A stretch of DNA of 64,000 nt from Pseudomonas frederiksbergensis (GCF_001952935.1 NZ_CP018319.1:6034001-6098000), one strand, 5' to 3'; numbered from the stretch's first letter, positions 27,053 through 36,448 are shown. The notes: generated by a model not told the origin, from the letters alone. Numbers and translations are program-made.

Positions 27053-28729
27053 ATGGCCGCAATCGACAACACTTCCACGAGCAGCGCGCCCCGCCACGGG
27101 ATCACCAAGGAGGAGCGCAAGGTCATTTTTGCCTCGTCCCTGGGCACCGTATTCGAGTGGTACGACTTCTACCTTTATGGGTCTCTCGCGGCGATCATTG
27201 CCAAACACTTCTTCGCCGGCGTCAATGAGACAACCTCCTTCATCTTTGCGCTGCTCGCGTTCGCTGCGGGCTTCGCGGTACGCCCCTTCGGCGCCATCGT
27301 GTTCGGCCGACTGGGGGACATGATCGGACGCAAACATACCTTTCTCATCACCATCGTGATCATGGGTATTTCCACCGCCGTCGTGGGCTTTTTGCCGGGC
27401 TACGCGACCATCGGCGTGGCGGCGCCGATCATCCTGATCACCCTGCGCCTGCTGCAAGGCCTGGCCCTGGGCGGTGAATACGGCGGCGCGGCGACCTACG
27501 TGGCCGAGCATGCGCCGAAAGGCAAACGGGGCTACTTCACCTCGTGGATCCAGACCACCGCGACCCTCGGCCTGTTCCTCTCCCTGCTGGTAATCCTCGC
27601 CTGCCGAACCATTCTCGGCACCGAAGCGTTCGAGGCCTGGGGCTGGCGGATTCCCTTCCTGCTGTCGATCCTGCTGCTGATCATTTCGGTGTACATCCGC
27701 CTGCAACTCAGCGAGTCACCGGTGTTCTTGAAAATGAAGGAAGAAGGCAAGTCGTCCAAGGCGCCGCTGACCGAATCCTTCGCCCGCTGGGAAAACCTCA
27801 AGATCGTGATCATGGCCCTGCTCGGCGGCACTGCCGGCCAGGCCGTCGTCTGGTACACCGGGCAGTTCTACGCGCTGTTCTTCCTGCTGCAAACGCTGAA
27901 GATCGAAGCGCAGACCGCCAACCTGCTGATTGCCGGCTCTTTGCTGATCGGTACGCCGTTTTTCGTCATATTCGGCAGCCTGTCCGACCGCATCGGCCGC
28001 AAGGGGATCATCATGGCCGGCTGCATCCTGGCGGCAGTGACCTACTTCCCGATCTTCAATGCGTTGACCCAATACGGTAACCCCGACGTGTTCGTCGCAC
28101 AGGAGAAGAACCCGGTCACGGTGGTCGCCGATCCCGGCCAGTGTTCATTCCAGTTCGACCCGGTGGGCAAGGCCAAATTCACCAGTTCCTGCGACCTGGC
28201 CAAGACCGTGCTGGCGAAAAGGGCCATTCCCTACCAGAACGAGAAGGCCGAACCGGGGACCGTCGCGCAGGTCCGCATCGGCGGCAAAGTGATCCAGAGC
28301 TTCGAGGGCACCGGCATGCCGGCCGCCGACTTCAAAGCCAAGAACGACGCCTTCGCCGCCACCCTCGGTACCGCGCTCAAGGATGCCGGCTACCCCGAGA
28401 AGGCCGACCCGGCCAAGACCAATTACCCGATGGTGCTGCTGCTCCTGACCATCCTCGTAATCTACGTGACCATGGTCTACGGCCCAATCGCCGCCTGGCT
28501 GGTGGAACTGTTCCCGGCGCGCATCCGCTACACCTCGATGTCGCTGCCCTACCACATCGGCAACGGATGGTTCGGCGGATTTCTGCCGACGGTGGCGTTC
28601 GCCATGGTCGCGGCCACCGGTGATATCTACTACGGGCTGTGGTACCCGATTGTCATCGCCGTGATGACGGCCATTCTTGGCACGTTCTTCCTGCCGGAAA
28701 CCAAGGATCGGGACATTCATCACACCTGA
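27053..28729 (+). CDS. MFS transporter, metabolite:H+ symporter (MHS) family
   Basis: A 558-residue inner-membrane transporter of the ShiA/ProP/KgtP (MHS) group. Signatures: SSLGTVFEWYDFYLYG at the first helix, RPFGAIVFGRLGD and RKHTFL in the loop between helices 2 and 3, and FPARIRYTSMSLPYHIGNG near helix 11. It is about 120 residues longer than typical members; the excess is a soluble insert at about 345-460 with two Cys and no hydrophobic segment, between helices 8 and 9. The substrate is likely a small carboxylate or betaine. GGAG precedes the ATG. Confidence 0.88.
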   Translation: MAAIDNTSTSSAPRHGITKEERKVIFASSLGTVFEWYDFYLYGSLAAIIAKHFFAGVNETTSFIFALLAFAAGFAVRPFGAIVFGRLGDMIGRKHTFLITIVIMGISTAVVGFLPGYATIGVAAPIILITLRLLQGLALGGEYGGAATYVAEHAPKGKRGYFTSWIQTTATLGLFLSLLVILACRTILGTEAFEAWGWRIPFLLSILLLIISVYIRLQLSESPVFLKMKEEGKSSKAPLTESFARWENLKIVIMALLGGTAGQAVVWYTGQFYALFFLLQTLKIEAQTANLLIAGSLLIGTPFFVIFGSLSDRIGRKGIIMAGCILAAVTYFPIFNALTQYGNPDVFVAQEKNPVTVVADPGQCSFQFDPVGKAKFTSSCDLAKTVLAKRAIPYQNEKAEPGTVAQVRIGGKVIQSFEGTGMPAADFKAKNDAFAATLGTALKDAGYPEKADPAKTNYPMVLLLLTILVIYVTMVYGPIAAWLVELFPARIRYTSMSLPYHIGNGWFGGFLPTVAFAMVAATGDIYYGLWYPIVIAVMTAILGTFFLPETKDRDIHHT

Positions 28730-28738
28730 GGCTGGCAC

Positions 28739-28766
28739 TCGCCCTCTCCTGCCAGGGAGAGGGCGA
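28739..28766. repeat. Inverted repeat after the MHS transporter
   Basis: Perfect 11-bp arms TCGCCCTCTCC / GGAGAGGGCGA, 10 bp after the transporter stop. There is no T-run, so it is a repeat hairpin that may stabilise the mRNA end rather than a classical terminator. Confidence 0.6.
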
Positions 28767-28781
28767 TCTGGAAGGGAATGG

Positions 28782-28798
28782 GGACAGATCTATTTATT
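28782..28798. repeat. Single arm of the GACAGATCTATTT repeat
   Basis: GGGACAGATCTATTTAT followed by TCG. The same core forms perfect hairpins at 41624-41657 and 44801-44848. Here only one arm is present, just after the stop of the minus-strand HD gene. Confidence 0.6.
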
Positions 28799-28805
28799 CG
28801 GCTCG

Positions 28806-29228
28806 TCAGGAACGCAACACGCCAATCGCCCGCCGATATTTTTCAACGCGTTCCAGGTCTTCCCACGACGGCTGCGCGATCCGCGACAAGTCGCTGTTCT
28901 CTTCCAGGTCCGCCAGTTTCACCACCCGGCCTATCGGGTTCTGCGCCGCGCGTTCGACGAAGGTTTCATAGGACTCGCCCGGCACTTTAGTGACGGACTC
29001 GATGGCGGTCAGAACGGCTTCGCTGAAGCCTTCCTTGCGCAGGTCATCAAGGCTGATGCCGCAGTCCTCGACCACGTCATGCAGCACCGCGACGATGCGT
29101 TCCTCCAGCGTATTGACCCGCAACATGACTTTCAGCGGATGCAGAATGTAAGGGGTGCCGCCCTTGTCGACCTGGCCTTCGTGCGCGGAGGCGGCGATGG
29201 CAATGGCGCGTTCCAGTGTCTGGCTCAT
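28806..29228 (-). CDS. HD-domain hydrolase, MESH1/SpoT-like
   Basis: A 140-residue stand-alone HD protein. Metal-binding residues are laid out as H (AHEGQVDKGGTPYILHP), HD (AVLHDVVED) and D (VKLADLEEN), the pattern of SpoT/MESH1 small (p)ppGpp hydrolases. Whether it acts on (p)ppGpp, NADPH or another nucleotide is not known. GGAG is close before the ATG. Monocistronic, followed by the single repeat arm at 28782. Confidence 0.85.
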   Translation of the reverse strand: MSQTLERAIAIAASAHEGQVDKGGTPYILHPLKVMLRVNTLEERIVAVLHDVVEDCGISLDDLRKEGFSEAVLTAIESVTKVPGESYETFVERAAQNPIGRVVKLADLEENSDLSRIAQPSWEDLERVEKYRRAIGVLRS

Positions 29229-29293
29229 GTCGCTCTCCCTGGGTAATCGGCGTTCGCATTGGAGCTCGCCGTAATAACCGTGAAAATCGGGGC

Positions 29294-29665
29294 TCAGCCC
29301 AACAAATGCTGTGAGATAAGTTTGGAAATCTCGACCATTGACGTCCTGCCGGTGAATTCAAACTTCACTCTGCCCAGCGCCGAGAAGTAGATTTCCAGCT
29401 CAGAATCCAGGTCGAACGTGCCCGAGGTTTCCACGGAGTAAGCGACGATGTTTTTGTAGGGCAACGAAGTGAAGTCTTTTTTGCTGCCGGTGATGCCTTG
29501 CACGTTCACCGCAATGATTCGCTTGTTGGTAAACACCACGCCATCGCGCATGGATTTGTAGGCATCAATGACCTGTTCACCGTCCAGCAGCAGCGCGGTG
29601 ACTCGCTCCGCGTACTCGTTGTTTTGCTTGAGTTTGAAAAAGCCTTTGTTGTTGAAATCGATCAT
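29294..29665 (-). CDS. Bacterial PH-domain protein
   Basis: A 123-residue protein of the bacterial pleckstrin-homology (bPH, YvbH/YokE-like) type, recognised by LLDGEQVIDAYKSMRDGVVFTNKRIIAV, SLPYKNIVAYSVET and the closing helix MVEISKLISQHLLG. No membrane segment. Such proteins are of unknown function. AAGGA with spacing suited to the ATG lies upstream. It lies 65 bp upstream of the HD gene on the same strand. Confidence 0.85.
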   Translation of the reverse strand: MIDFNNKGFFKLKQNNEYAERVTALLLDGEQVIDAYKSMRDGVVFTNKRIIAVNVQGITGSKKDFTSLPYKNIVAYSVETSGTFDLDSELEIYFSALGRVKFEFTGRTSMVEISKLISQHLLG

Positions 29666-29861
29666 CCGCCATCCCTTCCTTAAAGAGTGTTCCCTGGATT
29701 GCCAGCGCGTGGCGCGGCGAGCATACCATCGGGCCTGCGCTTTTTGCCCCCCCGCCCACAGCGGATCCGAAAACCAATGGAACCCCGCGCTTCATCGCGT
29801 TTTCAAAACCGTATCAGCGCTGATTTTGTTCAAACAAGGCGCCATTGGAGAGGAAATCGCG

Positions 29862-30287
29862 ATGAACAGTAGACTGCTGTTTTTGCTGGCCAGCCTAAGC
29901 CCGACCCTGGTCATGGCTGAAGGCTGTGATGTGCTGACCCGCTCTCAAAGCCCTTCGGTGCCGGTGGTCGAAACGCATAGCTGTTATGAGTACGAAAACA
30001 TGCCGGTGAACGCGATCGATTGGTCATGCAGCAACGAGAGCAAAGAAATGCTGACCAGCACCAAGAAAAAAGTCGAACAGTGCGCCGATCATTCTCAGGC
30101 CACTTGCGTCGCCACGTTGACGCAAGAGTCACTGGCCAATCCTCACTCCACCAGCAAGGACAAGAGCAGCACATCGCTGATTATTCCGAACAATGCCAAG
30201 GTCACTACGTATTACTACGGCGCTGAGCACTTGGGTCAGGCAAAAATTGATTGCGAGTCGGGTGGAGGGCACTGGAAAACCCAGTAG
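29862..30287 (+). CDS. Exported hypothetical protein, cysteine-rich
   Basis: A 141-residue protein with a signal peptide (LLFLLASLSPTLVMA/EG) and six cysteines in the mature part, suggesting a disulfide-bonded periplasmic protein. GGAGAGGA lies eight bases before the ATG at 29862. The mature chain has a central Thr/Lys/Glu-rich segment and no motif I recognise. Isolated gene, divergent from the PH-domain gene. Confidence 0.7.
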   Translation: MNSRLLFLLASLSPTLVMAEGCDVLTRSQSPSVPVVETHSCYEYENMPVNAIDWSCSNESKEMLTSTKKKVEQCADHSQATCVATLTQESLANPHSTSKDKSSTSLIIPNNAKVTTYYYGAEHLGQAKIDCESGGGHWKTQ

Positions 30288-30304
30288 CCCCCAAGCAGCG
30301 CTGG

Positions 30305-30784
30305 TTAACCCTTAACAGCCGCTTCAATCGCAGCGATGTCGATCTTTCCCATCTCCATCATGGCGTCGAACGCGCGTTTGGCCGCGGCTTGATCAGGATT
30401 GGCTATCGCGGCGCTCAGAACCCGTGGGGTGATCTGCCATGACAATCCCCACTTGTCCTGGCACCAGCCGCATACGTTTTCCTGGCCGCCGTTTCCGACA
30501 ATCGCGTTCCACAAGCGGTCCGTTTCGGCTTGGTCGTCGGTCGCCACCTGGAATGAAAAAGCCTCGTTGTGCTTGACCCCCGAGCCCCCGTTCAGCCCGA
30601 GACAAGGAATGCCCATCACCGTGAACTCAACCGTCAGGACATCGCCCTGCTTGCCTGCCGGATAGTCGCCAGGCGCGCGAAGAATAGTTCCCACCTCGCT
30701 GTCCGGGAAGGTTTTGGCGTAGAACGTCGCAGCCTCCAGCGCGGTGCCGTCGTACCACAGACAAATCGTGTTTTTGCTGATCAT
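30305..30784 (-). CDS. VOC-superfamily protein, PhnB-like
   Basis: A 159-residue glyoxalase/VOC-fold protein of the PhnB (formerly 3-demethylubiquinone methyltransferase-like) group. Typical features are TICLWYDGTALEAATFYAKTF with broken YDG motif, LTVEFTVMGIPCLGLNGG, and CGWCQDKWGLSWQI. The enzymatic role of this group is unproven. Its stop is 17 bp from the convergent exported-protein gene. Confidence 0.88.
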   Translation of the reverse strand: MISKNTICLWYDGTALEAATFYAKTFPDSEVGTILRAPGDYPAGKQGDVLTVEFTVMGIPCLGLNGGSGVKHNEAFSFQVATDDQAETDRLWNAIVGNGGQENVCGWCQDKWGLSWQITPRVLSAAIANPDQAAAKRAFDAMMEMGKIDIAAIEAAVKG

Positions 30785-30887
30785 CCTGGTGCTCCAGAAG
30801 AGGAATGGGTTCGCTCATTCTGGTACGGATTGTCTCTTCGCGCACCTAGAAGGCAGGAAACCCCAAGCGACTCGGCGCCGATGCGAC

Positions 30888-32657
30888 TCAGCGCGCGCCC
30901 TCCACTGGATGGATCATCAGGTAGCTGTCGACGGCATTGCCGATGGTTGGAAAGAACGCCGTTTCGCCAAGCCGCGCGAACAGCCCGAATCGCTTCAGCT
31001 TGTCCTTGACCGGGTCTTTCATCTCGGCCACGCACAACTTGATGCCCGCCGCGTGCAAGGTGTCGTCCAATTCAGCCAGCATGTCGGCGGAGGTCACGTC
31101 CACACTGGTGACGGGTTCTGCCGCCACCACCAACCAGCGCACGGGCGTAGGCGATGCTGCCACCGCATCAAGCACTCGGTCATTGAACAGTTCGGCATTG
31201 GCGAAGAACAACGGCGCATCCCAGCGAAACAGCACCAGGCCGGGGATAAGGTGCGCGTCGGGATAGCGCTGGATGTCGTGGTAGCCCTTGACGCCATCGA
31301 CTCGCCCCAGTACCGCGGAATACGGCCGCCAGCCATCCCACAGAAATTCGATCACAGCGATCACGATGGCCAGCCCGATGCCCTCGATCGCACCGAACAC
31401 AGCCACCCCGACGGTGCAAACGATCGAGAGCCAGAATTCCCAGCGCTGGATGCGATAAATACGTCGCAGGTCAGCGACTTCAATCAGGCCGATGGCCGAC
31501 GCGATCACGACCGCTGCCAGTGCGCTGGTGGGCAAGTTCTGCAACAGGTTGGGGGCCACCATCAACAGCAGGGCAACGGCCAACGCGCCGACCACCCCGG
31601 TCAACTGGGTTTTGGCGCCAGCGGCTTCGGCCACGGGGGTCCGTGAGGAACTGCTGCTGATCGCAAAGCCCTGGAAAAACCCAGCCGCCAGATTGGCAAA
31701 ACCGAGCCCCGCCATTTCCTGGTTCGGATCGACATAGGTGCGGGTCCGTGCCGCATAGACACGCGAGAGCACGCTGGTGTCGGCGAACGACACCAAGGCA
31801 ACGGCGCACCCGCCGATGAGCACGGGGACAATATCGGCGCGGGTAATCCAGGGGATGGCGAACGCAGGTAACCCTTGTGGCAGAACACCGAGGACCGACA
31901 CACCCGCACGCTCGGCAAGGTCCAGCACACCGACGGCGATGGTGGCGCCCGCCACGGCGATCAGGATGCCCGGTACGCGCTTGAAGCCCTTGAGCAGCAG
32001 GATCACGATCAAGGTAGCGGCGCCGATCGTGAACGCAGCCCAGTTGGTCTTTCCTTCAATCACCGCGTTGAAGATTGCCCATATGTTTCTCAGCGGGCCA
32101 TCGGACTCAATCGAAAAACCGAAAAACTTGGGCAGTTGGCTGATCAATACGGTCAGCGCGATGCCGTTCATGTACCCGTAGCGGATCGGCTTGGAAAGCA
32201 ACTCGGTAATGAAGCCCAAACGCATGATGCCCGCCAGGATACAGACGACGCCTGAAACGATCGCCATCATGCTTGCAAGTGCGACGGCGCGATGCGGATC
32301 ACCGCCCGACAAGGGCAGGACGACAGCCAGGATTACCGCGGCCAGTGAAGAATCCGGGCCGAGCACCAGAATCCGACTAGGCCCGAACAATGCATAAGCG
32401 AGTAGCGGAACGATGGTCGCATAGAGGCCATAGATGCCGGGTACGCCCGAAGCCACGGCATAGGCGATGCCGACGGGCACCAACATCGTGGTGAGCACCA
32501 GCCCGGCCATGATGTCGTGACGCAACCAGGCAATCTGGTACTCGCGCAACGTGCGAAGCCCGGGAAGCCAGCGGCTCCAGCCGGATTGCACGCTGGTATT
32601 GCGGTGTGCAATCCGGCCCGGTTCCGGGACGGGAGACGAAGCATCCGAATCGCTCAT
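30888..32657 (-). CDS. SulP-family anion transporter with STAS domain
   Basis: A 589-residue SulP/SLC26-type permease. About 12 membrane segments span residues 45-430, with the SulP signature region GLYATIVPLLAYALFGPSR and LVLGPDSSLAAVI. A cytoplasmic STAS domain follows (VDVTSADMLAELDDTL). Substrates in the family are sulfate, bicarbonate or dicarboxylates. The ATG at 32657 gives the normal N-terminus; the frame is open further upstream into the PPK2 region. It is 49 bp downstream of PPK2 on the same strand, so co-transcription is likely. Confidence 0.9.
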   Translation of the reverse strand: MSDSDASSPVPEPGRIAHRNTSVQSGWSRWLPGLRTLREYQIAWLRHDIMAGLVLTTMLVPVGIAYAVASGVPGIYGLYATIVPLLAYALFGPSRILVLGPDSSLAAVILAVVLPLSGGDPHRAVALASMMAIVSGVVCILAGIMRLGFITELLSKPIRYGYMNGIALTVLISQLPKFFGFSIESDGPLRNIWAIFNAVIEGKTNWAAFTIGAATLIVILLLKGFKRVPGILIAVAGATIAVGVLDLAERAGVSVLGVLPQGLPAFAIPWITRADIVPVLIGGCAVALVSFADTSVLSRVYAARTRTYVDPNQEMAGLGFANLAAGFFQGFAISSSSSRTPVAEAAGAKTQLTGVVGALAVALLLMVAPNLLQNLPTSALAAVVIASAIGLIEVADLRRIYRIQRWEFWLSIVCTVGVAVFGAIEGIGLAIVIAVIEFLWDGWRPYSAVLGRVDGVKGYHDIQRYPDAHLIPGLVLFRWDAPLFFANAELFNDRVLDAVAASPTPVRWLVVAAEPVTSVDVTSADMLAELDDTLHAAGIKLCVAEMKDPVKDKLKRFGLFARLGETAFFPTIGNAVDSYLMIHPVEGAR

Positions 32658-32706
32658 AAAGCTATGGCCTATAGGTGTACCGCGCAGATCCGCTTGAACG
32701 TGTCCG

Positions 32707-33528
32707 TCAGAATTTTTCGGGCACTCGCCGGTGCGGATAATCCGGCTCTTTATAGCCACCTGGTTTCTGCCGCTTGGGCAACACCACCTCCTCGCGTGGG
32801 ACTTCCTTGTACGGGATGCGGCTGAGCAAATCGGAGATGATGTTAAGGCGCGCCCGCCGTTTGTCGTTGGAGTTGGCCACCAGCCACGGGGCATGATTGG
32901 TGTCGGTTGCCTGGAACATGTCGTCACGCGCGCGCGAATAGTCATACCAGCGGCTGTATGACTTGAGATCCATGGGGGTCAACTTCCAGATTTTGCGCCC
33001 ATCCTTGATGCGCTCCTGAAGCCGGCGGGTCTGCTCCTCTTCGCTGACTTCCAGCCAGTATTTGAGCAGGATCACGCCCGAGTCGACGATTGCCCGCTCC
33101 ACCAAAGGCGTTGTCTTCAGGAAACTGGCCACCTGCTCTTTGGTGCAGAACCCCATCACCCGCTCGACGCCCGCCCGGTTGTACCAACTGCGATCGAAGA
33201 TCACCACTTCGCCGGCCGCGGGAAGGTATGGCAAGTAACGCTGGACATACATCTGGCTTTTTTCTCGATCACTCGGCGCCGTCAGCGCCACCACCCGAAA
33301 GACACGCGGGCTGACGCGTTCGGTGATCGCCTTGATCGTTCCGCCCTTGCCAGCGCCATCGCGCCCCTCGAAGACGATGCAGATCTTGACGCCCTTGGCT
33401 TTTACCCACTCCTGTAACTTGACCAGCTCGACATGCAGGCCACGCAGCTGCTCGAGATAATCCTTGCTTTTAAGTTTCGTGGTTTCAGCAGCTTTACTCC
33501 TGGGGGCTTTTTTCTTGTCTTTTGCCAT
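32707..33528 (-). CDS. ppk2: Polyphosphate kinase 2
   Basis: A 273-residue PPK2-family kinase, which transfers phosphate between polyphosphate and nucleotides. Walker A is FEGRDGAGKGG, the lid and Walker B regions are PSDREKSQMYVQRY and EVVIFDRSWYNRAGVERVMGF (written here as two parts of one block), and DLKSYSRWYDYSRARD closes the core. The ATG at 33528 has GAGG eight bases upstream. Length is that of single-domain PPK2. Located between VIT-like and SulP genes, all on the minus strand. Confidence 0.92.
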   Translation of the reverse strand: MAKDKKKAPRSKAAETTKLKSKDYLEQLRGLHVELVKLQEWVKAKGVKICIVFEGRDGAGKGGTIKAITERVSPRVFRVVALTAPSDREKSQMYVQRYLPYLPAAGEVVIFDRSWYNRAGVERVMGFCTKEQVASFLKTTPLVERAIVDSGVILLKYWLEVSEEEQTRRLQERIKDGRKIWKLTPMDLKSYSRWYDYSRARDDMFQATDTNHAPWLVANSNDKRRARLNIISDLLSRIPYKEVPREEVVLPKRQKPGGYKEPDYPHRRVPEKF

Positions 33529-33571
33529 GTTCGAGACCTCACCAATAAACAGCCTAGGGTTTGCCATCTGC

Positions 33572-34234
33572 TCATCCGCCGAGGGCGATGATCGCAGTAA
33601 TCAGTACAGCGCCGGTGACGGCCATCGCGAGTCCGCCTTGCCACGGTTTTGCGCCGGCGTACGTCGATAGCATCCAACCGGCGATGAACAGCACCACAAG
33701 TCCGACCAGGTTAGACATGCGCACAGCGAGCGCTGTCTGGTCGAGCAACAGAAACGGCACGACTAGCGGGAATGTCGAGAACACCACCAACAGGAAAACG
33801 CCGACAGCGCCCTTGAAATCATCCCAACCGAGATTCGGTTGTACTGGCATGGATGAATACTCGACCAGGCGGCGGCGCAACGATTCCAGCTCATCAGGGC
33901 CGGCTGCTGCGGCAAGACGCGGGGGTAACGCCTCGGCAATGAGCGCTTGCCCGGCGGCGGCATCCGTCGCATCACGCAGATTGGTGCGAAGCGTACGGTT
34001 ACGCGTGCGCTCGATCAGAGTTCGCAGCAAATACATCACCGCGTCTGCCAACCCCCAGGCAAGGTTGCAACCCAGCGCGGCGATCATCATCGTCCGTTCC
34101 TCCTCCTGACCAGATGTGGCCACGCTGATCGTCCCAGTGAACGTCATTGCCATGAGCAGGCCGAAAATGACCTCCGTGACACGGTCGACCGGATCAAGAA
34201 CACGGGCCCGCTTTTGCTCTCCAGTGCTTTGCAT
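33572..34234 (-). CDS. VIT/CCC1-like membrane protein
   Basis: A 220-residue polytopic membrane protein with about five hydrophobic segments (VTEVIFGLLMAMTFTGTIS, ALGCNLAWGLADAVMYLL, and three in the C-terminal third). The N-terminal DPVDRVTEVIFG and the GCNLAWGLADA motif resemble the VIT1/CCC1 (iron/manganese) transporter-like family. Substrate uncertain. GAGG lies eight bases before the ATG. It is the first gene of a minus-strand run with PPK2 (43-bp gap) and SulP. Confidence 0.75.
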   Translation of the reverse strand: MQSTGEQKRARVLDPVDRVTEVIFGLLMAMTFTGTISVATSGQEEERTMMIAALGCNLAWGLADAVMYLLRTLIERTRNRTLRTNLRDATDAAAGQALIAEALPPRLAAAAGPDELESLRRRLVEYSSMPVQPNLGWDDFKGAVGVFLLVVFSTFPLVVPFLLLDQTALAVRMSNLVGLVVLFIAGWMLSTYAGAKPWQGGLAMAVTGAVLITAIIALGG

Positions 34235-34581
34235 GCGCTCATCCTCGCCACGGCGGCCGTGTCAGCGTGATCCTGGTTTTCAGCCGTGCCGGGGCGGTCA
34301 AGACCCGCCATCGGCAAGCACATCGAACAGCTTAGTTCAGACTTGATCTATCACAACGCGACCTATCCACAACGACTGCTCTTTTGCGCTTGCACTTTGT
34401 TTTCAAGGAGATTTCTCTGAGCGCCATTCCCCGTGTCCGGACTCGATGCCGTTCTGCATCAGTTATTTATACTCAAATGCCAGCTTAATAATATTTTACC
34501 GATACCAGGGTGATCCCTAGTCTTGACCCCAAGAAATGGCAGGCCGTTACCGACCTAAATCCAACTTCGAAGGGTATTGAG
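34235..34581. other. Divergent promoter gap, no gene seen
   Basis: 347 bp between the VIT-like gene and the flavin monooxygenase operon. Becomes AT-rich near 34450-34500, consistent with promoter sequence, but no defined operator was found. Confidence 0.45.
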
Positions 34582-35892
34582 ATGACCACTGAAAAAATAA
34601 AAACAGATACGCTGATTGTTGGCGCCGGTCAGGCTGGCGTGGCCATGAGTGAACACTTGAGCAAACTCGGGGTGCCGCACCTGGTGCTGGAGCGCAACCG
34701 TATCGCCGAACGCTGGCGCACCGGACGCTGGGATTCGCTGGTGGCGAATGGTCCGGCCTGGCACGACCGTTTTCCCGGTCTCGATTTCGACGACCTCAGC
34801 CCCGACGACTTCGCCCCAAAAGAACGGGTCGCCGACTATTTCGAAGCCTACGCCAAAAAATTCAACGCCCCGATCCGCACCGGCGTGGACGTGCTGAAGG
34901 TTGAGCGCAATGTCGGTCGCCCGGGCTTCACCATTGAAACCTCTGAAGGCGTGATCGAGGCCAACCGCGTGGTGGCCGCCACCGGGCCTTTCCAGCGTCC
35001 GGTCATCCCGCCGATTGCGCCGAAAGATCAGCCATTCACCCAAATCCACTCGGCCGAATACCGCAACCCGGCGCAACTGCCCGAGGGTGCAGTGCTGGTC
35101 GTCGGCGCCGGTTCGTCGGGCGTGCAAATCGCCGATGAACTGCAGCGTGCCGGCAAGAAGGTTTACCTCTCGGTCGGCGCCCACGACCGCCCTCCTCGCG
35201 CCTATCGCAACCGTGATTTCTGCTGGTGGCTGGGTGTGCTGGGCGAATGGGATCAGGCCGCCATGAAACCCGGCCGGGAACACGTCACCATCGCGGTCAG
35301 CGGCGCACACGGCGGCCGTACGGTGGACTTCCGTGGCCTGGCCCATCGCGGCATGACGCTGGTGGGTTTGACCCAATCCTTCAACGGTGGCGTAGCGACT
35401 TTTCAACCGAACCTTGCCGAGAACCTGGCGCGCGGCGATGAGAACTATCTGGCGCTGCTCAACGCCGCCGATGCCTACATCGAGCGCAACGGCCTGGACC
35501 TGCCGGAAGAACCTGAAGCGCGCATGACCTTTTCCGATCCGGAATGCGTGACCAACCCGATTCTTGAACTCGACCTGGCCCAGGCCGGCGTGACCTCGAT
35601 CATCTGGGCCACCGGTTTTGCCACGGATTACAGCTGGCTCAAGGTTGATGCCTTCGACGACAACGGCAAGCCAGCGCATCAGCGCGGCGTCTCGAGCGAG
35701 CCGGGCGTGTATTTCCTCGGCCTGCCGTGGCAGTCCCGCCGCGGGTCTTCGTTCATCTGGGGCGTTTGGCACGACGCCAAGTACGTGGCGGATCACATCG
35801 CCATCCAGCGTTCCTACCTCGACTACCACGATGCCGCGCAACGCGAGGCTGAAACCGTCCCGGCCGCCCATAAAGCAACCGTCAGCGCTTGA
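34582..35892 (+). CDS. Flavin-containing monooxygenase (CzcO-like)
   Basis: A 436-residue FAD/NAD(P)-dependent monooxygenase. FAD-binding VGAGQAGVAMSEHL lies near the start and a second Rossmann motif VVGAGSSGVQIADEL at about residue 175, with the ATGF motif (IIWATGFATDYSWL) near the C-terminus. The ATG at 34582 has AAGGG nine bases upstream; an upstream in-frame ATG or GTG is less suitable. It leads a same-strand run with RidA, DUF1028 and an M20 peptidase, suggesting oxidation of a nitrogenous substrate as the first step. Confidence 0.9.
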   Translation: MTTEKIKTDTLIVGAGQAGVAMSEHLSKLGVPHLVLERNRIAERWRTGRWDSLVANGPAWHDRFPGLDFDDLSPDDFAPKERVADYFEAYAKKFNAPIRTGVDVLKVERNVGRPGFTIETSEGVIEANRVVAATGPFQRPVIPPIAPKDQPFTQIHSAEYRNPAQLPEGAVLVVGAGSSGVQIADELQRAGKKVYLSVGAHDRPPRAYRNRDFCWWLGVLGEWDQAAMKPGREHVTIAVSGAHGGRTVDFRGLAHRGMTLVGLTQSFNGGVATFQPNLAENLARGDENYLALLNAADAYIERNGLDLPEEPEARMTFSDPECVTNPILELDLAQAGVTSIIWATGFATDYSWLKVDAFDDNGKPAHQRGVSSEPGVYFLGLPWQSRRGSSFIWGVWHDAKYVADHIAIQRSYLDYHDAAQREAETVPAAHKATVSA

Positions 35893-35916
35893 GCCATTTT
35901 TCTTTAGGAGCTTCAA

Positions 35917-36333
35917 ATGTCCACGCCAACCCATACCCGTATTCGCATGTTCAACACCAAGGAAACCTACCCGAACCAGAGCCTGGACAATGACCTGTGC
36001 CAGGCCGTCCGGGCCGGCAACACTGTGTATGTTCGCGGTCAGGTCGGGACTGATTTCGAAGGCAACCTGGTGGGCCTCGGCGATCCGCGAGCGCAAACCG
36101 AGCAAGCCATGCGCAACATCAAACAGTTGCTGGAAGAGGCTGGTAGCGACCTTAGCCATATCGTTAAAACCACCACTTACCTGATCGATCCGCGGTATCG
36201 CGAGCCGGTTTATCAGGAGGTCGGCAAGTGGCTTAAGGGCGTGTTTCCGATTTCGACCGGGTTGGTGGTGTCCGCACTGGGGCAGCCGCAGTGGTTGATG
36301 GAGATTGATGTGATTGCGGTGATTCCCGACTAA
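35917..36333 (+). CDS. RidA-family protein
   Basis: A 138-residue member of the RidA/YjgF/Rut-C superfamily. The motif G-x-V-x-RGQVG..., GDPRAQTEQAMRNIKQLLEE and VVSALGQPQWLMEIDVIAV fit the fold; the archetypal RidA Arg in PxR is replaced, so it belongs to a Rid subgroup linked to specific catabolic operons. It probably deaminates an imine/enamine released by the upstream monooxygenase. A 24-bp gap follows the monooxygenase. Confidence 0.88.
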   Translation: MSTPTHTRIRMFNTKETYPNQSLDNDLCQAVRAGNTVYVRGQVGTDFEGNLVGLGDPRAQTEQAMRNIKQLLEEAGSDLSHIVKTTTYLIDPRYREPVYQEVGKWLKGVFPISTGLVVSALGQPQWLMEIDVIAVIPD

Positions 36334-36354
36334 GGAAGTAGACCGAGGCGCGGC

Positions 36355-36448
36355 CTTCGCGAGCAAGCCCGCTCCCACAAGGGATCTTCTGTGACCACAG
36401 ATTTGTGTACGACGCAGATCCCCTGTGGGAGCGGGCTTGCTCGCGAAG
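36355..36448. repeat. REP inverted pair (REPIN)
   Basis: Perfect 25-bp arms (CTTCGCGAGCAAGCCCGCTC..., and its complement) flank about 44 bp. Located between the RidA and DUF1028 genes of the same apparent operon, where it can form a strong mRNA hairpin. Confidence 0.9.
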
